From Streptomyces sp. B93 (GTDB lineage: Bacteria; Actinomycetota; Actinomycetes; Streptomycetales; Streptomycetaceae), in assembly GCF_018070565.1 (NCBI RefSeq), contig NZ_JAGPXL010000028.1:26034-90033 (forward strand): DNA of 64,000 bases. The letters are read 5' to 3'. This document shows positions 42,312 through 50,848 of the stretch, piece by piece (the stretch's first letter is position 1; each line of letters begins with the position of its first letter). The notes under the pieces were generated by a model. The model did not search any database. It was not told the origin of the DNA and saw only the letters and a list, made by a program, of their open reading frames with translations. Position numbers and translations under genes: made by a program.

Positions 42312-43040
42312 TCAGTTCAAGCGATAGGTGTCTTCAAGTTCCTGCCGGTCCCCTGGAAGGACCACGTCAGCGACTTGCAGTGCCTGCCCGGACGCGTCGA
42401 GCGCGACGACCAGCACACTCAGCACCGGCACGGCGTCCGGCAGCTCCAGGAGAACGGCTTCATCGCTACTGGGCAGACGAGCGGAGACCCGTTCCGTCAC
42501 GTGATCGAAGCGCACCTTCCTGCGCGCCTCCAGATGCTCACGCGCACTGCCGCTCAGGACTTCAGAGGCGCCAAGGTCGGTGCCCTCAGCCAGATCGGCG
42601 GGGAAGTACGACGAGACCAGCTCAGCAGGTTCGCCGTCGGCCTCGACGAGAAAACGCCGCATGAGGACATGAGCCTTTTTAGGCAACCCCAGCATCGAAG
42701 CTACGCGAGCCGGAACCAGCACACGGCCGACCTCGACCAGACGCCCGGAAGCCTGCGACTCGTCGCGCTCCAGCGCCTCACGACCCCGACGATCCTTCTG
42801 CTCGACGACTTCAGGACGACCCCGGACGATGGTCCCGTAGCCCTGCCTCGACTCCAGCCACCCATCCCGCTTCAGCAGATCGAGCGCCCGCACGACAGTT
42901 GGGCGGGACATGCCGAAGGCTTGCACCAGTTGGTTCTCACTGGGGACCCGGGTGCCCGGCGGGTACGTACCGTCCTCGATGCGACGCTGGATCGTCTGCG
43001 CGAGGCGCACGTACTTCGGTGCCTCCACTTCATACGCCAT
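42312..43040 (-). CDS. GntR/UTRA-type regulator 1 (KorSA-like)
   Basis: This 242-residue protein has an N-terminal GntR winged helix (YVRLAQTIQRRIEDGTYPPG, TRVPSENQLVQAFGMSRPTV, VRALDLLKRDGWLESRQGYG). A UTRA effector domain follows (about 75-240) with HVLMRRFLVEADGEPAELVS. In pSAM2 a GntR repressor, KorSA, holds the transfer and replication functions silent. The position between the transfer operon and cargo, with matching palindromes on both sides of the gene, supports this. The effector is unknown. Confidence 0.85.
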   Translation of the reverse strand: MAYEVEAPKYVRLAQTIQRRIEDGTYPPGTRVPSENQLVQAFGMSRPTVVRALDLLKRDGWLESRQGYGTIVRGRPEVVEQKDRRGREALERDESQASGRLVEVGRVLVPARVASMLGLPKKAHVLMRRFLVEADGEPAELVSSYFPADLAEGTDLGASEVLSGSAREHLEARRKVRFDHVTERVSARLPSSDEAVLLELPDAVPVLSVLVVALDASGQALQVADVVLPGDRQELEDTYRLN

Positions 43041-43062
43041 GAACGCCGCCCGTCGAGATTGG

Positions 43063-43081
43063 CCAAGTCAACTGGTCAACC
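43063..43081 (-). promoter_or_regulatory. GTTGAC repeat operator before GntR regulator 1
   Basis: On the minus strand GGTTGACCAGTTGACTTGG holds two GTTGAC direct repeats and shares GTTGACTTG with the transfer-operon operators. It lies 23 bases upstream of the regulator start, as expected for autoregulation. Confidence 0.55.
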
Positions 43082-43129
43082 AGAGTAGCGGCCACTCCCC
43101 CGCCGCTGTAGAAGCGGAGCGTATTGCCC

Positions 43130-43570
43130 TCAAGACGGCCAGGCATCGGCCATCTCGAAGGAGACCAAGGTGCCGCCGAAGCGACTGGGGCCCGCGTACC
43201 AGGACTCGGCGAGGGCGTCCACCAGGAGCAGCCCGCGCCCGTGGGCGTCATTGGCATCCGGGCGTCGCATCCGCACGCTCGCCGGGAAGCCGGGATTGTG
43301 CACGTCTACCCGCAGTGAAGCCCCCCTACGGAACCACTCCACACGTACAACCCACGTCTCGTCGGCCCGCCCATAGACGATGGCATTGGTGACCAACTCC
43401 GAGATCATCAAGACACAGTCATCGACCGAGCAGGCCGGGTCGTACGGCGCGATGAACTTCCGAAACCACCGCCGAGCCAGCGGCACCGATTCCGGCAGAG
43501 GGTGCAAGGTCATCGCTCCGAGGGGTGCCGAGTCACTGGGCCCGTTGCGGGCCGCGGGGATGTTGCCCAT
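43130..43570 (-). CDS. RsbW/SpoIIAB-like ATP-binding protein
   Basis: This 146-residue protein has the GHKL ATPase fold of the anti-sigma-factor kinase group: PLARRWFRKFIAP, DCVLMISELVTNAIVYG (N box), RVDVHNPGFPAS (G1), and ANDAHGRGLLLVDALAESWY (G2), ending FGGTLVSFEM. It may bind a sigma factor or act as a stand-alone regulator. No partner anti-anti-sigma gene is adjacent. Such genes are frequent in AICEs beside GntR regulators. Confidence 0.82.
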   Translation of the reverse strand: MGNIPAARNGPSDSAPLGAMTLHPLPESVPLARRWFRKFIAPYDPACSVDDCVLMISELVTNAIVYGRADETWVVRVEWFRRGASLRVDVHNPGFPASVRMRRPDANDAHGRGLLLVDALAESWYAGPSRFGGTLVSFEMADAWPS

Positions 43571-43576
43571 CCGTGC

Positions 43577-43747
43577 TCACTCCTTGCCGCTGCCGTCACA
43601 GTCCAGGCAGCGCCGCTTCGATGTGGCACGGGCACGATCGTTGGCCGTGGACAGCGCCAGAGCCGTACGGGAGCCGACGCGCTTCCAACCGCGTCCCCGG
43701 CATCCCCGGCAAGTGAACTGCGCGCCCGCATCCGGCCGCTGACTCAT
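43577..43747 (-). CDS. Small protein with two DnaJ-type CxxCxGxG zinc motifs
   Basis: From the ATG at 43747 the product is 56 residues. It has CRGCRGRG near residue 14 and CLDCDGSG at the end, joined by a basic linker (WKRVGSRTALALSTANDRAR). The two motifs are like one zinc-binding unit of DnaJ. It lies just upstream of the ATP-binding gene on the same strand, and downstream of palindromes that look like operators of GntR regulator 2. The function is unknown. Confidence 0.65.
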   Translation of the reverse strand: MSQRPDAGAQFTCRGCRGRGWKRVGSRTALALSTANDRARATSKRRCLDCDGSGKE

Positions 43748-43767
43748 CACGCCGTGCCCCCTTCCAG

Positions 43768-43809
43768 TAAGTGGCCTTAGCCACTTACTGGATAGTGGCA
43801 TTGGCCACT
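43768..43809 (-). promoter_or_regulatory. Two AGTGGC-N4-GCCACT operators
   Basis: TAAGTGGC-CTTA-GCCACTTA (43768-43787) and AGTGGC-ATTG-GCCACT (43794-43809) are perfect palindromes centred 24 bases apart. They precede the small zinc-motif gene and follow GntR gene 2. The same half-site recurs at 44604-44626, so a common regulator is likely. Confidence 0.7.
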
Positions 43810-43846
43810 TGCACGACGCAAGCCGTACGCCAGAAATGACGAGCCA

Positions 43847-44587
43847 TCAGGTCAGCGGGTAACCCTGCTCGAAGGCCCACCGATGGGGCGGGTAAGTCGC
43901 CTCAGCGAACTCCAAAGGCCGGTCCTGAAGGTCGTAGACGACGTGGTGGACGACCAGGACCGCCGAGCCGGGTTCAAGCCGAAGGTCGGCTGCCTCCTCC
44001 TCGGTGGCCTGCCGGGCGCACATCCGATCCTCGGCGTAACTGCCCTGCCGCCCGGTCATCTTCTCCACGTACATCAGCGTGCCCTCTTGGATGCGCTCAG
44101 GGTCGGTGAGCTTCGGCGCCCGCTGCCCGACGTCCGGGGCGAACCAAGAGGTGGAGAGAGTGATGGGCCCGTCCTGGTTGTTGGTCACCCGTCGCCGATG
44201 CACCGCTTGCCGGTCCTTGGCCAGCCCCAACGCCTCAGCGACATAGTCCGGAGCCTCCAGCCACCCAGCCGAGGTGATGACCGCGTACTCACCGGGCGTG
44301 TAGATCTTCCCCGTCTGCCGAGCGCGGCCGTACAACTCGCGTGCCCGCCTGTTGACTTCTAGGCTCCGCACATACGTGCCCGACCCCTGACGCTTCTCGA
44401 CCAGGCCCTGGTGACTCAGCGCCTCAAGCGACCGTGCCGCCGTGGGCCGGGATACCTTCCAGGTCGCGGCGAGCTGCCGTTCCGACGGCACCTCGTCGCC
44501 CGGCCGCAGGTCGCCCCGAAGGATCTGATCGCGGATGTAGTGCGCGATCTGGAGATACTTCGGCTGAGCCTCCTCAATCTGGGGCAT
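43847..44587 (-). CDS. GntR/UTRA-type regulator 2
   Basis: This 246-residue protein has a GntR winged helix (KYLQIAHYIRDQILRGDLRP, GDEVPSERQLAATWKVSRPT, AARSLEALSHQGLVEKRQGS), then a UTRA domain to the end (RHHVVYDLQDRPLEFAEATY-type strands). It differs from regulator 1 in sequence and in the operators around it (AGTGGC/GCCACT). It lies between the RsbW-like operon and the divergent DUF1152 gene, and probably controls both. Confidence 0.85.
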   Translation of the reverse strand: MPQIEEAQPKYLQIAHYIRDQILRGDLRPGDEVPSERQLAATWKVSRPTAARSLEALSHQGLVEKRQGSGTYVRSLEVNRRARELYGRARQTGKIYTPGEYAVITSAGWLEAPDYVAEALGLAKDRQAVHRRRVTNNQDGPITLSTSWFAPDVGQRAPKLTDPERIQEGTLMYVEKMTGRQGSYAEDRMCARQATEEEAADLRLEPGSAVLVVHHVVYDLQDRPLEFAEATYPPHRWAFEQGYPLT

Positions 44588-44603
44588 CCGCCCTCCTTGT
44601 CCA

Positions 44604-44626
44604 AGTGGCTATGGCCTCTAGCCACT
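44604..44626. promoter_or_regulatory. AGTGGC/GCCACT operator in the divergent regulator 2/DUF1152 promoter
   Basis: AGTGGC and GCCACT are separated by 11 bases (TATGGCCTCTA) and lie 17 bases upstream of GntR gene 2 and 42 bases upstream of the DUF1152 gene. The half-sites equal those of the two palindromes at 43768-43809. Confidence 0.6.
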
Positions 44627-44667
44627 ATAGGGTGAATGGCCAATGCCCGACCCCGTAGGCTGACCGC

Positions 44668-45762
44668 ATGACGCGGTTGATCGTCGCAGCAGGAGGAGGG
44701 GGCGACGCGGTCGCCGCCGCAATGCTTCACGCCGCCCTCTACGGCGACGAGGACCAGGCGGTGATCCTCACGTACGCATGGGACCGCCTCCTAATCGACC
44801 CGATCCCGGGCCCACGAGGCCCACAGGACTTCACCGGCCTCGAACAGCTCACCCCAGCGGTATGGACAGTCCCAGCCGAGGCCCGCCCAATCGCACCAGC
44901 AGGCTCCACGCTCCCCCGGCTGGCCGCAGAACTCCCGCACACCTTCGCACTGATCGACCCACACCACGGCACCCAGGGCATCACACGTCAACTGGAGCAG
45001 CTGGTGGAACACTTGGCACCAACGTCTATCGACCTCCTGGACGTAGGCGGCGACATCCTGGCCCGAGGCGACGAACCAACCCTCAAGAGCCCACTCGCCG
45101 ACGCCCTGACACTGGCCGCGTGCTGCCAGGTGAACACCCCGGTCCGCCTCCTGGTGGCAGGCCCCGGCCTGGACGGCGAGTTGCCGCCCGAAGACGTACT
45201 CGGCGCGGTCGGCCCGGTGACCCACACTTTCACGGCGAAAGACGTGGGCCCCATCAGCTCAGTCCTGGAGTGGCACCCGTCCGAGGCCACCGCGATGCTC
45301 GCAGCGACGGCACGAGGAGTACGAGGCACCTGCGAGGTACGTGACGCAGGACTACCCGTACCGCTGACAGACGAGGGACCGGCGGTCCATGAGGCCGACA
45401 TGGACGAGGCCCTGAGCCGCAACGAGCTGGCCCGCGCGATCCTGCACACCGCCAGTCTCTCCGAGGCGGAAGCACATAGCCGCGAGATCTGCGGCTACTC
45501 CGAGATCGACTACGAACGCAACAAGGCGGCATGGCTAACGGAGCAGCCACCATTGGACCTGAACCCGGAGACGGTCTTGGTCAGGCTGGACGGTTTCGAG
45601 GCCGAGGCCCACAGCCGCGGAGTCACCCACACGACGTTCCGCCACCTCACCGAAGCCCTGAACCTCAACGGCACCCAGCGCCAAGACCTACGCGAGCTAC
45701 TGATCAACAGCCGCCCAGAGCAGTACGACGCACCCTTGTGGCGTATCACAACCCACGCCTGA
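44668..45762 (+). CDS. DUF1152 family protein
   Basis: This 364-residue protein begins MTRLIVAAGGGGDAVAAAML, a glycine-rich nucleotide-type loop. It contains IDLLDVGGDILARGDEPTLK, which is the most typical DUF1152 stretch, then SPLADALTLAACCQV. The C-terminal 100 residues are helical and acidic. Function is unknown for the family. It is divergent from GntR regulator 2, whose operators lie in the shared promoter, so its expression is probably tied to the element's state. Confidence 0.8.
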   Translation: MTRLIVAAGGGGDAVAAAMLHAALYGDEDQAVILTYAWDRLLIDPIPGPRGPQDFTGLEQLTPAVWTVPAEARPIAPAGSTLPRLAAELPHTFALIDPHHGTQGITRQLEQLVEHLAPTSIDLLDVGGDILARGDEPTLKSPLADALTLAACCQVNTPVRLLVAGPGLDGELPPEDVLGAVGPVTHTFTAKDVGPISSVLEWHPSEATAMLAATARGVRGTCEVRDAGLPVPLTDEGPAVHEADMDEALSRNELARAILHTASLSEAEAHSREICGYSEIDYERNKAAWLTEQPPLDLNPETVLVRLDGFEAEAHSRGVTHTTFRHLTEALNLNGTQRQDLRELLINSRPEQYDAPLWRITTHA

Positions 45763-46286
45763 GTAACAACCTTCTTCACGGGTTCAAGGCGGCTCGCTCC
45801 GCTCCCCGCGCGCGGCCCGGCCCCCGGCCGGGCCTGCGCTCCTAATGGCGTCGTAAGACGTTGGTGCTGATCCTGCTGGCCGAACGTCTTGAGTGAGACG
45901 GCATGCGGTGATCCGTAGCCGCTCCTGAGGCCCGACCTCCCGAGACAGAGTCGGCCCCGCGTGCCGGCTCATTCGTTCGTTCCTCATCGGGCGGGGGTGA
46001 CGGGGACGGCCCGCGCTCTGGCCTTCGTCCCGCGCGGACCGCCCCCGTCACCCCCGCCGAAGGACACAACAGCGGCATCGTTGGCTCGTGGCCCAAGCCG
46101 CCGCCAGGGAACACCTCTCACCGCTCGGCGAACACGCCAGTTCCGCAGCTGACCGAGACCCCTGACGACCGCTGGGATTGCGAACGACCGATCGGATGAC
46201 GGGCCCTTGAGCCCTGCCATTAGGAAGACGCGCAACCCCTGCCCGGCGAGGACCAGCACACCACCGCCAACCAGAGGACACCCCCT
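45763..46286. other. Intergenic region upstream of the IS110 transposase with long hairpin
   Basis: No gene is evident in these 524 bases. They include a 15-bp perfect inverted repeat at 45991-46057 and a smaller AAGACGTT/AACGTCTT pair near 45855-45894. The left end of the IS110 element should lie here, but I cannot place it. Confidence 0.45.
45991..46057. ncRNA. Long GC hairpin upstream of IS110 (possible structured RNA or terminator)
   Basis: GCGGGGGTGACGGGG pairs perfectly with CCCCGTCACCCCCGC, and an inner CCGCGC/GCGCGG stem stacks inside. It lies 230 bases upstream of the transposase and 228 bases after the DUF1152 stop. IS110-group elements encode a bridge RNA in the non-coding left end. 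This may be part of it or only a terminator. Confidence 0.3.
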
Positions 46287-47507
46287 ATGACCAGCGTGTT
46301 CTGCGGCATCGACTGGGCCACCGACCACCACGACATCGCCCTGCTCGACGAAACCGGCACCCTCCTCGCCAAGCTCCGCATCGACGACAACCCCGCGGGC
46401 CTGACCCAGCTCCTCGACCTCCTGGCCCGCCACGGCGACAACCCCAACGACCCGATCCCCGTCTCCATCGAGACCTCCCACGGACTCCTGGTCGCCTGCC
46501 TGCGCGCCACCGGCCGGCCGATCTACGTCATCAACCCGCTCACCGCCGCCCGCTACCGCGACCGCTACGCACTCAGCCGCAAAAAGTCCGACCACCTCGA
46601 CGCCAAAGTCCTGGCCCACATCCTGCGCACCGACCCCGCCGAACACCGCCCCCTGCCAGCCGACAGCCACCTCGCCCAGGCCGTCACCGTCCTGGCCCGA
46701 GCCCAACAGGACGCCGTCTGGGACCGCGTCCAGAACAGCAACCGGCTGCGCTCCCACCTGCGCGAATACTTCCCCGCCTTCCTCACCGTCTTCAGGAACT
46801 TCCGCGAAGGCCTCGCCTCGCCTGTCTGCCGCGCCCTGCTGGCCGCAGCCCCCACACCCACGCAGGCCGCCCAGCTCACCCGCCCGCAACTGCGGGCCAT
46901 CCTCAAAAAAGCCGGCCGCCAACGCGAGATCACCGGCGAAGTCGAACGCCTCCACGCATTACTGCGCGAGCCCCAGATGCACCAACCGCCCCTGGTCGAG
47001 CAGGCGATGGGGACCAAGACCCTCGCCCTGCTCCGGCAGTTCAACGCCGCCTGCGCCAGCGCCGACGAGCTGGAAGCCGCAGTCGTCGACGCCTTCACCG
47101 CCCACGAGGACGCCGAGATCATCACCAGCTTCCCCGGACTGGGTCACCTCACCGGCGCCCGCGTCCTGGCCGAACTCGGCGACGACCACACCCGCTTCAT
47201 CACCGCCCGTACCCTCAAGGCCTACGCCGGATCCGCCCCCATCACCAGATCCTCCGGACGGAAAACCACCGTCCTGGCCAGGCACATCAAGAACCAGCGC
47301 CTCGCCTGCGCCGGCTACATCTGGGCCTTCGCAGCCCTCACCGCATCCCCAGGCGCCCGAGCCCACTACGACCGCCGCCGAGCGGCCGAAGAACGACACG
47401 TCGCAGCACAACGCAACCTCTTCAACCGCCTACTCGGCTGCCTCCACCACTGCCTCACCCACCACATCCCCTACGACGAACAGACCGCCTTCCCCGATAC
47501 CGCTTGA
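46287..47507 (+). CDS. IS110 family transposase
   Basis: This 406-residue protein has an N-terminal RuvC-like DEDD domain (CGIDWATDHHDIALLDETGT, SIETSHGLLVACL, YALSRKKSDHLDAKVLAHIL). The C-terminal transposase_20 region has ITSFPGLGHLTGARVLAELG, LKAYAGSAPITRSSGRKTTV and the serine motif. IS110 enzymes insert without terminal inverted repeats and use a bridge RNA from the element's own non-coding end. Exact ends cannot be set here. The reading frame is complete. It separates the DUF1152 gene from the TIR pseudogene. Confidence 0.93.
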   Translation: MTSVFCGIDWATDHHDIALLDETGTLLAKLRIDDNPAGLTQLLDLLARHGDNPNDPIPVSIETSHGLLVACLRATGRPIYVINPLTAARYRDRYALSRKKSDHLDAKVLAHILRTDPAEHRPLPADSHLAQAVTVLARAQQDAVWDRVQNSNRLRSHLREYFPAFLTVFRNFREGLASPVCRALLAAAPTPTQAAQLTRPQLRAILKKAGRQREITGEVERLHALLREPQMHQPPLVEQAMGTKTLALLRQFNAACASADELEAAVVDAFTAHEDAEIITSFPGLGHLTGARVLAELGDDHTRFITARTLKAYAGSAPITRSSGRKTTVLARHIKNQRLACAGYIWAFAALTASPGARAHYDRRRAAEERHVAAQRNLFNRLLGCLHHCLTHHIPYDEQTAFPDTA

Positions 47508-47651
47508 CTGATCAACCGCATCGGATGTCTGTCTCCGCCCCGCTCCAGCCCGGCCGGCGCCCGTACCGCGCTCAAAGCATGCAGCCGCCTGATGCCGGAG
47601 AAGGGGTACGTCGTGGCTGGGGCGGTCGGCTCCGCGGCTTTACGGAGCCAC

Positions 47652-47760
47652 TTTGGCGCGAGCCTCGAAGATCATGGCCCCAACGTCGTGCTTTACCGGG
47701 CAGGTCCACAAACTGCCCGACGCGCCGAAAGCTTACGGGGCCATGATCACTCGCGCCAAA
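47652..47760. ncRNA. Interrupted long inverted repeat downstream of IS110
   Basis: TTTGGCGCGA (47652-47661) pairs with TCGCGCCAAA (47751-47760), and GATCATGGCCCC (47670-47681) pairs with GGGGCCATGATC (47737-47748). GGGCAG/CTGCCC forms an apical stem. That is 28 perfect pairs in a 109-base unit lying between the transposase and the TIR pseudogene. It may be a structured RNA, a miniature element, or an insertion target. Confidence 0.4.
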
Positions 47761-47841
47761 GCAGCGCCACCCCAAAGCCGCTCCGCCGACCTTGACGAAA
47801 AGGGCCATGCGATCACACCTAGCCCAATAAGATCTAACGCC

Positions 47842-48963
47842 ATGAACGCCCTGAACGCTCTGAACGCCATTGAGCCTGCCGGATTCTGGAGCTACACCCA
47901 CCGCGACGATCAGCTTGACGGGGGTCGCATTCGACGCCTCGCCGACGCCATCGCACACGCCTTCGAAATTACAACGGGTGACGAACTTCACGTATTCGTG
48001 GACAACACATCGATCGCCTGAGGGGAGCAATGGCGGGCACGCCTCGATTCCGCCCTTACTAGCACCACGTTCCTAATTCCAATCATCACTCCGAAGTTCC
48101 TGAAGAGCCAGGAATGTCGCCGCGAAATCATCACCTTCAGCAGCCACGCGGCAAGCCTAGGACTTGACGACCTGATCCTCCCGATTCATTACGTGAATGT
48201 CCCTCAGCTAGCCGAAGATGAACCCAGCGACGAGGTAATTCAATTGATCTCCCGCCGCCAATGGGTGGACTGGCGTCAACTCCGCCTTGAAGACGAGAAC
48301 TCTCCAGAGTACCGACAGGCAGTGAACCAGCTCGCTCTTCGCTTGAAGGGAATTCTAGAGACTCCACCTATCAGCGGCCCCATCACAATCCCGTCAGGCG
48401 AAGCTGAGACTGATCAACCCGGCTTCCTCGACTCGCTCGCCGAAATGGAAGTCGCGCTCCCTGAGTGGGCAAAGACGGTAGAAGAGTTCGGGAAGGTCCT
48501 TGATTCCCTGAACGAGAAGACCCTAGCCTCCGCGACTCTACTGAAAGAATCCGATGCTCGCGGCGGTGGCTTCGCAGGTCGATTGCGCGTAACCAACGAG
48601 CTAGCAGCAGATTTGAACGAACCAGTCAATAAGATCGCCGAACTTGGGAGGCGGTACGCAACAGATCTCTCCAGAATCGACCCAGGGATCATCACAATGA
48701 TCCGCATGATCGGCGAAGGTGAGGCCACGCAAGAAGAGGAGGCATCTGCTCGCGAGCTGTTCGGCCAATTGAAGGGAATGATTACAGCATCCCGGGAGGC
48801 CGTCTCAAATTTGGAGGGCCTCAATGAGGGTGCGAAGGTTATGGCCTCTGGCAGTCGAGCCCTGCGTCCTCTGATGAACTCAGTCCAGACAGCCGTGCAG
48901 CAGGTGATCGACGGACAGACCATGATTGAAGAGTGGGGGCGGATGATCGACGAGCTTGGGTGA
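47842..48963 (+). pseudogene. TIR-domain protein gene with in-frame TGA at codon 60
   Basis: From the ATG at 47842 the frame gives a TIR domain: PAGFWSYTHRDDQLDGGRIR, LADAIAHAFEI, VFVDNTSIA, a TGA at 48019-48021, then GEQWRARLDSALTSTTFLIP, IITPKFLKSQECRREI. The TGA stands where relatives have Trp (A-W-G-E-x-W), a TGG to TGA change. The same frame continues 314 codons without another stop, ending in a helical domain. The glutamate in SQECRREI is the candidate NADase residue. Base composition is clearly less GC-rich than neighbours, a sign of transfer. Translation from GTG/ATG codons after the stop would lack half the TIR fold. Confidence 0.85.
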
Positions 48964-49192
48964 TTGGCACGGCCAGGTGATACCAGTCAAGTACAGGGTG
49001 GCGTAACTCTTGCTGCGCTGAAAGTCTGACATCTACGGCTGACATCAACGGCCCCGGACGCCAGCAACGTCGGGTGGTCAGGAGCAGAGACGCGGGCGTC
49101 GCAACAGCCGACCGATGGGGCTCTTCGATCGAACTCCTAAAGCGGGTGTCGTAGGTTCGAATGCGCGCAGACTGCGGCAGGACCGATGACAT

Positions 49193-50443
49193 CTACCGAA
49201 GCAGACCAGCCGTCCGAGCGGCCGTCAGCCAGGCAGGGAATTCCTTCATGAGAAGATCGTAAAGATCGGCCTCTGAACGCTTGTCGGGATTCTGCCCAGC
49301 ACCGAAGTAGCCTGCATTATCAACAGTTCTTCCGGTGAGAGTGTCGAGGCTTCGAAGAAAGCGGAGATCCCGACTCGACCCAAACCCGACGAACTGCCAG
49401 AAGATCGGCATCGAGCTGGACCGTCGCAAAAGCTCTCTAGTCTCCTTACGGTCGAACGGCTCCCCGTCAGTTTGGAAGATCACAAATGCCGGATCGGTGG
49501 ACCGACTGGCCTGGTAGTGATCGATGACCGCTTGCATCGCTGGCGCATAGCTCGTGCCACCCCAGTCCAGTGATTGGTGGAGAGTGTCAATACGCCCCTG
49601 ATAGTTGTCCAAGCTGATGTCGGTCACCAAATCAACATCGTGGGAGAAGAAAACGAGCGGTACAACGCCGTCATCATCGAGGTTGGCGGAAAGTCCTAGA
49701 GCTTGCTCCGCCAGTTGCTGCATCGTTCCGTTGTCGTAGAACCACCCCATGCTGCCGGAATGGTCGAGAACGAGGTAGACCGCTGCTCGCTGGCCCAAGA
49801 CGTCGTGCTTCACGAGGGACACATGAGCTGCCTTGTAGAGGTTCACGAGCCCGGGTGCGGCCCTCTGAACCTTGTCGAGACTGATGGCGGGTCCTGGAGC
49901 CACACCACACTGTGGTGATGTCGCGACAGAACTCTGGGGGTCCGTCCCGTCATCGTCCACCACGACACCGAAGTCAGTGGCAAGGCCGGCCAGGCCGGTG
50001 TCCCATCCTTGTCCAACTGCACGGACCTTCCATGCGCCAGCACGCCGATAGATCTCGACCAAGATTGCGGCCGATTCTCCGTGCGCGAATGGCGGTGGAA
50101 CGAAGCTGACTTGTGAGCCTCCGCATTGGACGAGCACTTTCGGAGTGCTACCCGCATCGAACTGTGCAGACGCCAGGCGGGGGTCCAAGCTAGCGACGAT
50201 CGCGATGCGGTCAACTGCCGCTGGCACGCTGGCCAGATCGGCGTGTACCTCTTGCCCGGACAGGCTGACTCCGTCCTGTGACGGATGGTTGTAGAAGACC
50301 AAGTCCTCATCACCGCGCACCTTGCCCTCCTGTGTCAGCAGCACGGCGCAGACATCGAGGTGAGTACTTGCCGACGCGAGTGTGACTCGGCAGAGGTCCG
50401 TAGGCAGAAGCGCATTGCCGCCCTTGGTGAGCACGATGGTCAT
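49193..50443 (-). CDS. TerD-like and von Willebrand A domain protein
   Basis: I choose the ATG at 50443 (MTIVLTKGGNALLPTDLCRV), which is the usual TerD start, giving 416 residues. Residues 1-185 fit the TerD calcium-binding fold (EDLVFYNHPSQDGVSLSGQE, AVDRIAIVASLDP, ILVEIYRRAGAWKVRAVGQG). The C-terminal half is a vWA domain with MIDAS motif DHSGSMGWF (about 227-235) and FVIFQTDGEPFD. It is probably a cytoplasmic complex-forming protein of the tellurite/stress Ter group. No other ter gene is in the window, so its partners are elsewhere. Confidence 0.88.
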   Translation of the reverse strand: MTIVLTKGGNALLPTDLCRVTLASASTHLDVCAVLLTQEGKVRGDEDLVFYNHPSQDGVSLSGQEVHADLASVPAAVDRIAIVASLDPRLASAQFDAGSTPKVLVQCGGSQVSFVPPPFAHGESAAILVEIYRRAGAWKVRAVGQGWDTGLAGLATDFGVVVDDDGTDPQSSVATSPQCGVAPGPAISLDKVQRAAPGLVNLYKAAHVSLVKHDVLGQRAAVYLVLDHSGSMGWFYDNGTMQQLAEQALGLSANLDDDGVVPLVFFSHDVDLVTDISLDNYQGRIDTLHQSLDWGGTSYAPAMQAVIDHYQASRSTDPAFVIFQTDGEPFDRKETRELLRRSSSMPIFWQFVGFGSSRDLRFLRSLDTLTGRTVDNAGYFGAGQNPDKRSEADLYDLLMKEFPAWLTAARTAGLLR

Positions 50444-50848
50444 AGATGTCCCCTCCAGGGAGGCAACATAGACCCCAAAAGGGGCATGGGCCAAGGCCCG
50501 CACCAAGAAGCGCCCCAGGTAGCACCGCGGTTCAGCACGTTGCATGTGGAGCACCGGCCAGCCAACCGTCGGCAACGTCCATGACGGGGCCGACGAGCCG
50601 ACGAAACCGAGCGAGAGTGGTTGAGTAAGGACATCAAGCCCTCCGCCCGCCGCCGCACCACAAGCGCACCAGATCGAACGGGGAACAGCGGGGAATCACG
50701 GTGAATGCGGCCCAGCCCGAAGAGGTCGCGAGCCGGGCATTCGCCCAGTTCAGTACCCGCACAGACCGCAAATGATCGCAGCTTCCCAAGCTGGTGTCCC
50801 TCGTGAAGGCGGGCCTTGCTGTCAGACCTGCGCTGTACGGTCCGCTCC
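50444..50848. other. Intergenic region with a tRNA anticodon-arm trace
   Basis: I see no gene in these 405 bases. CAGCTTCCCAAGCTG at about 50779-50793 is identical to the tRNA-Gly anticodon arm and could be a decayed att copy, but the following bases diverge at once. Confidence 0.35.

Noticed and set aside
48193..48963. Treating the second half of the TIR frame as an independent 256-residue gene
   Set aside because: It continues in the same frame from the TIR N-terminus after one TGA and would start inside the TIR fold without a good ribosome site.
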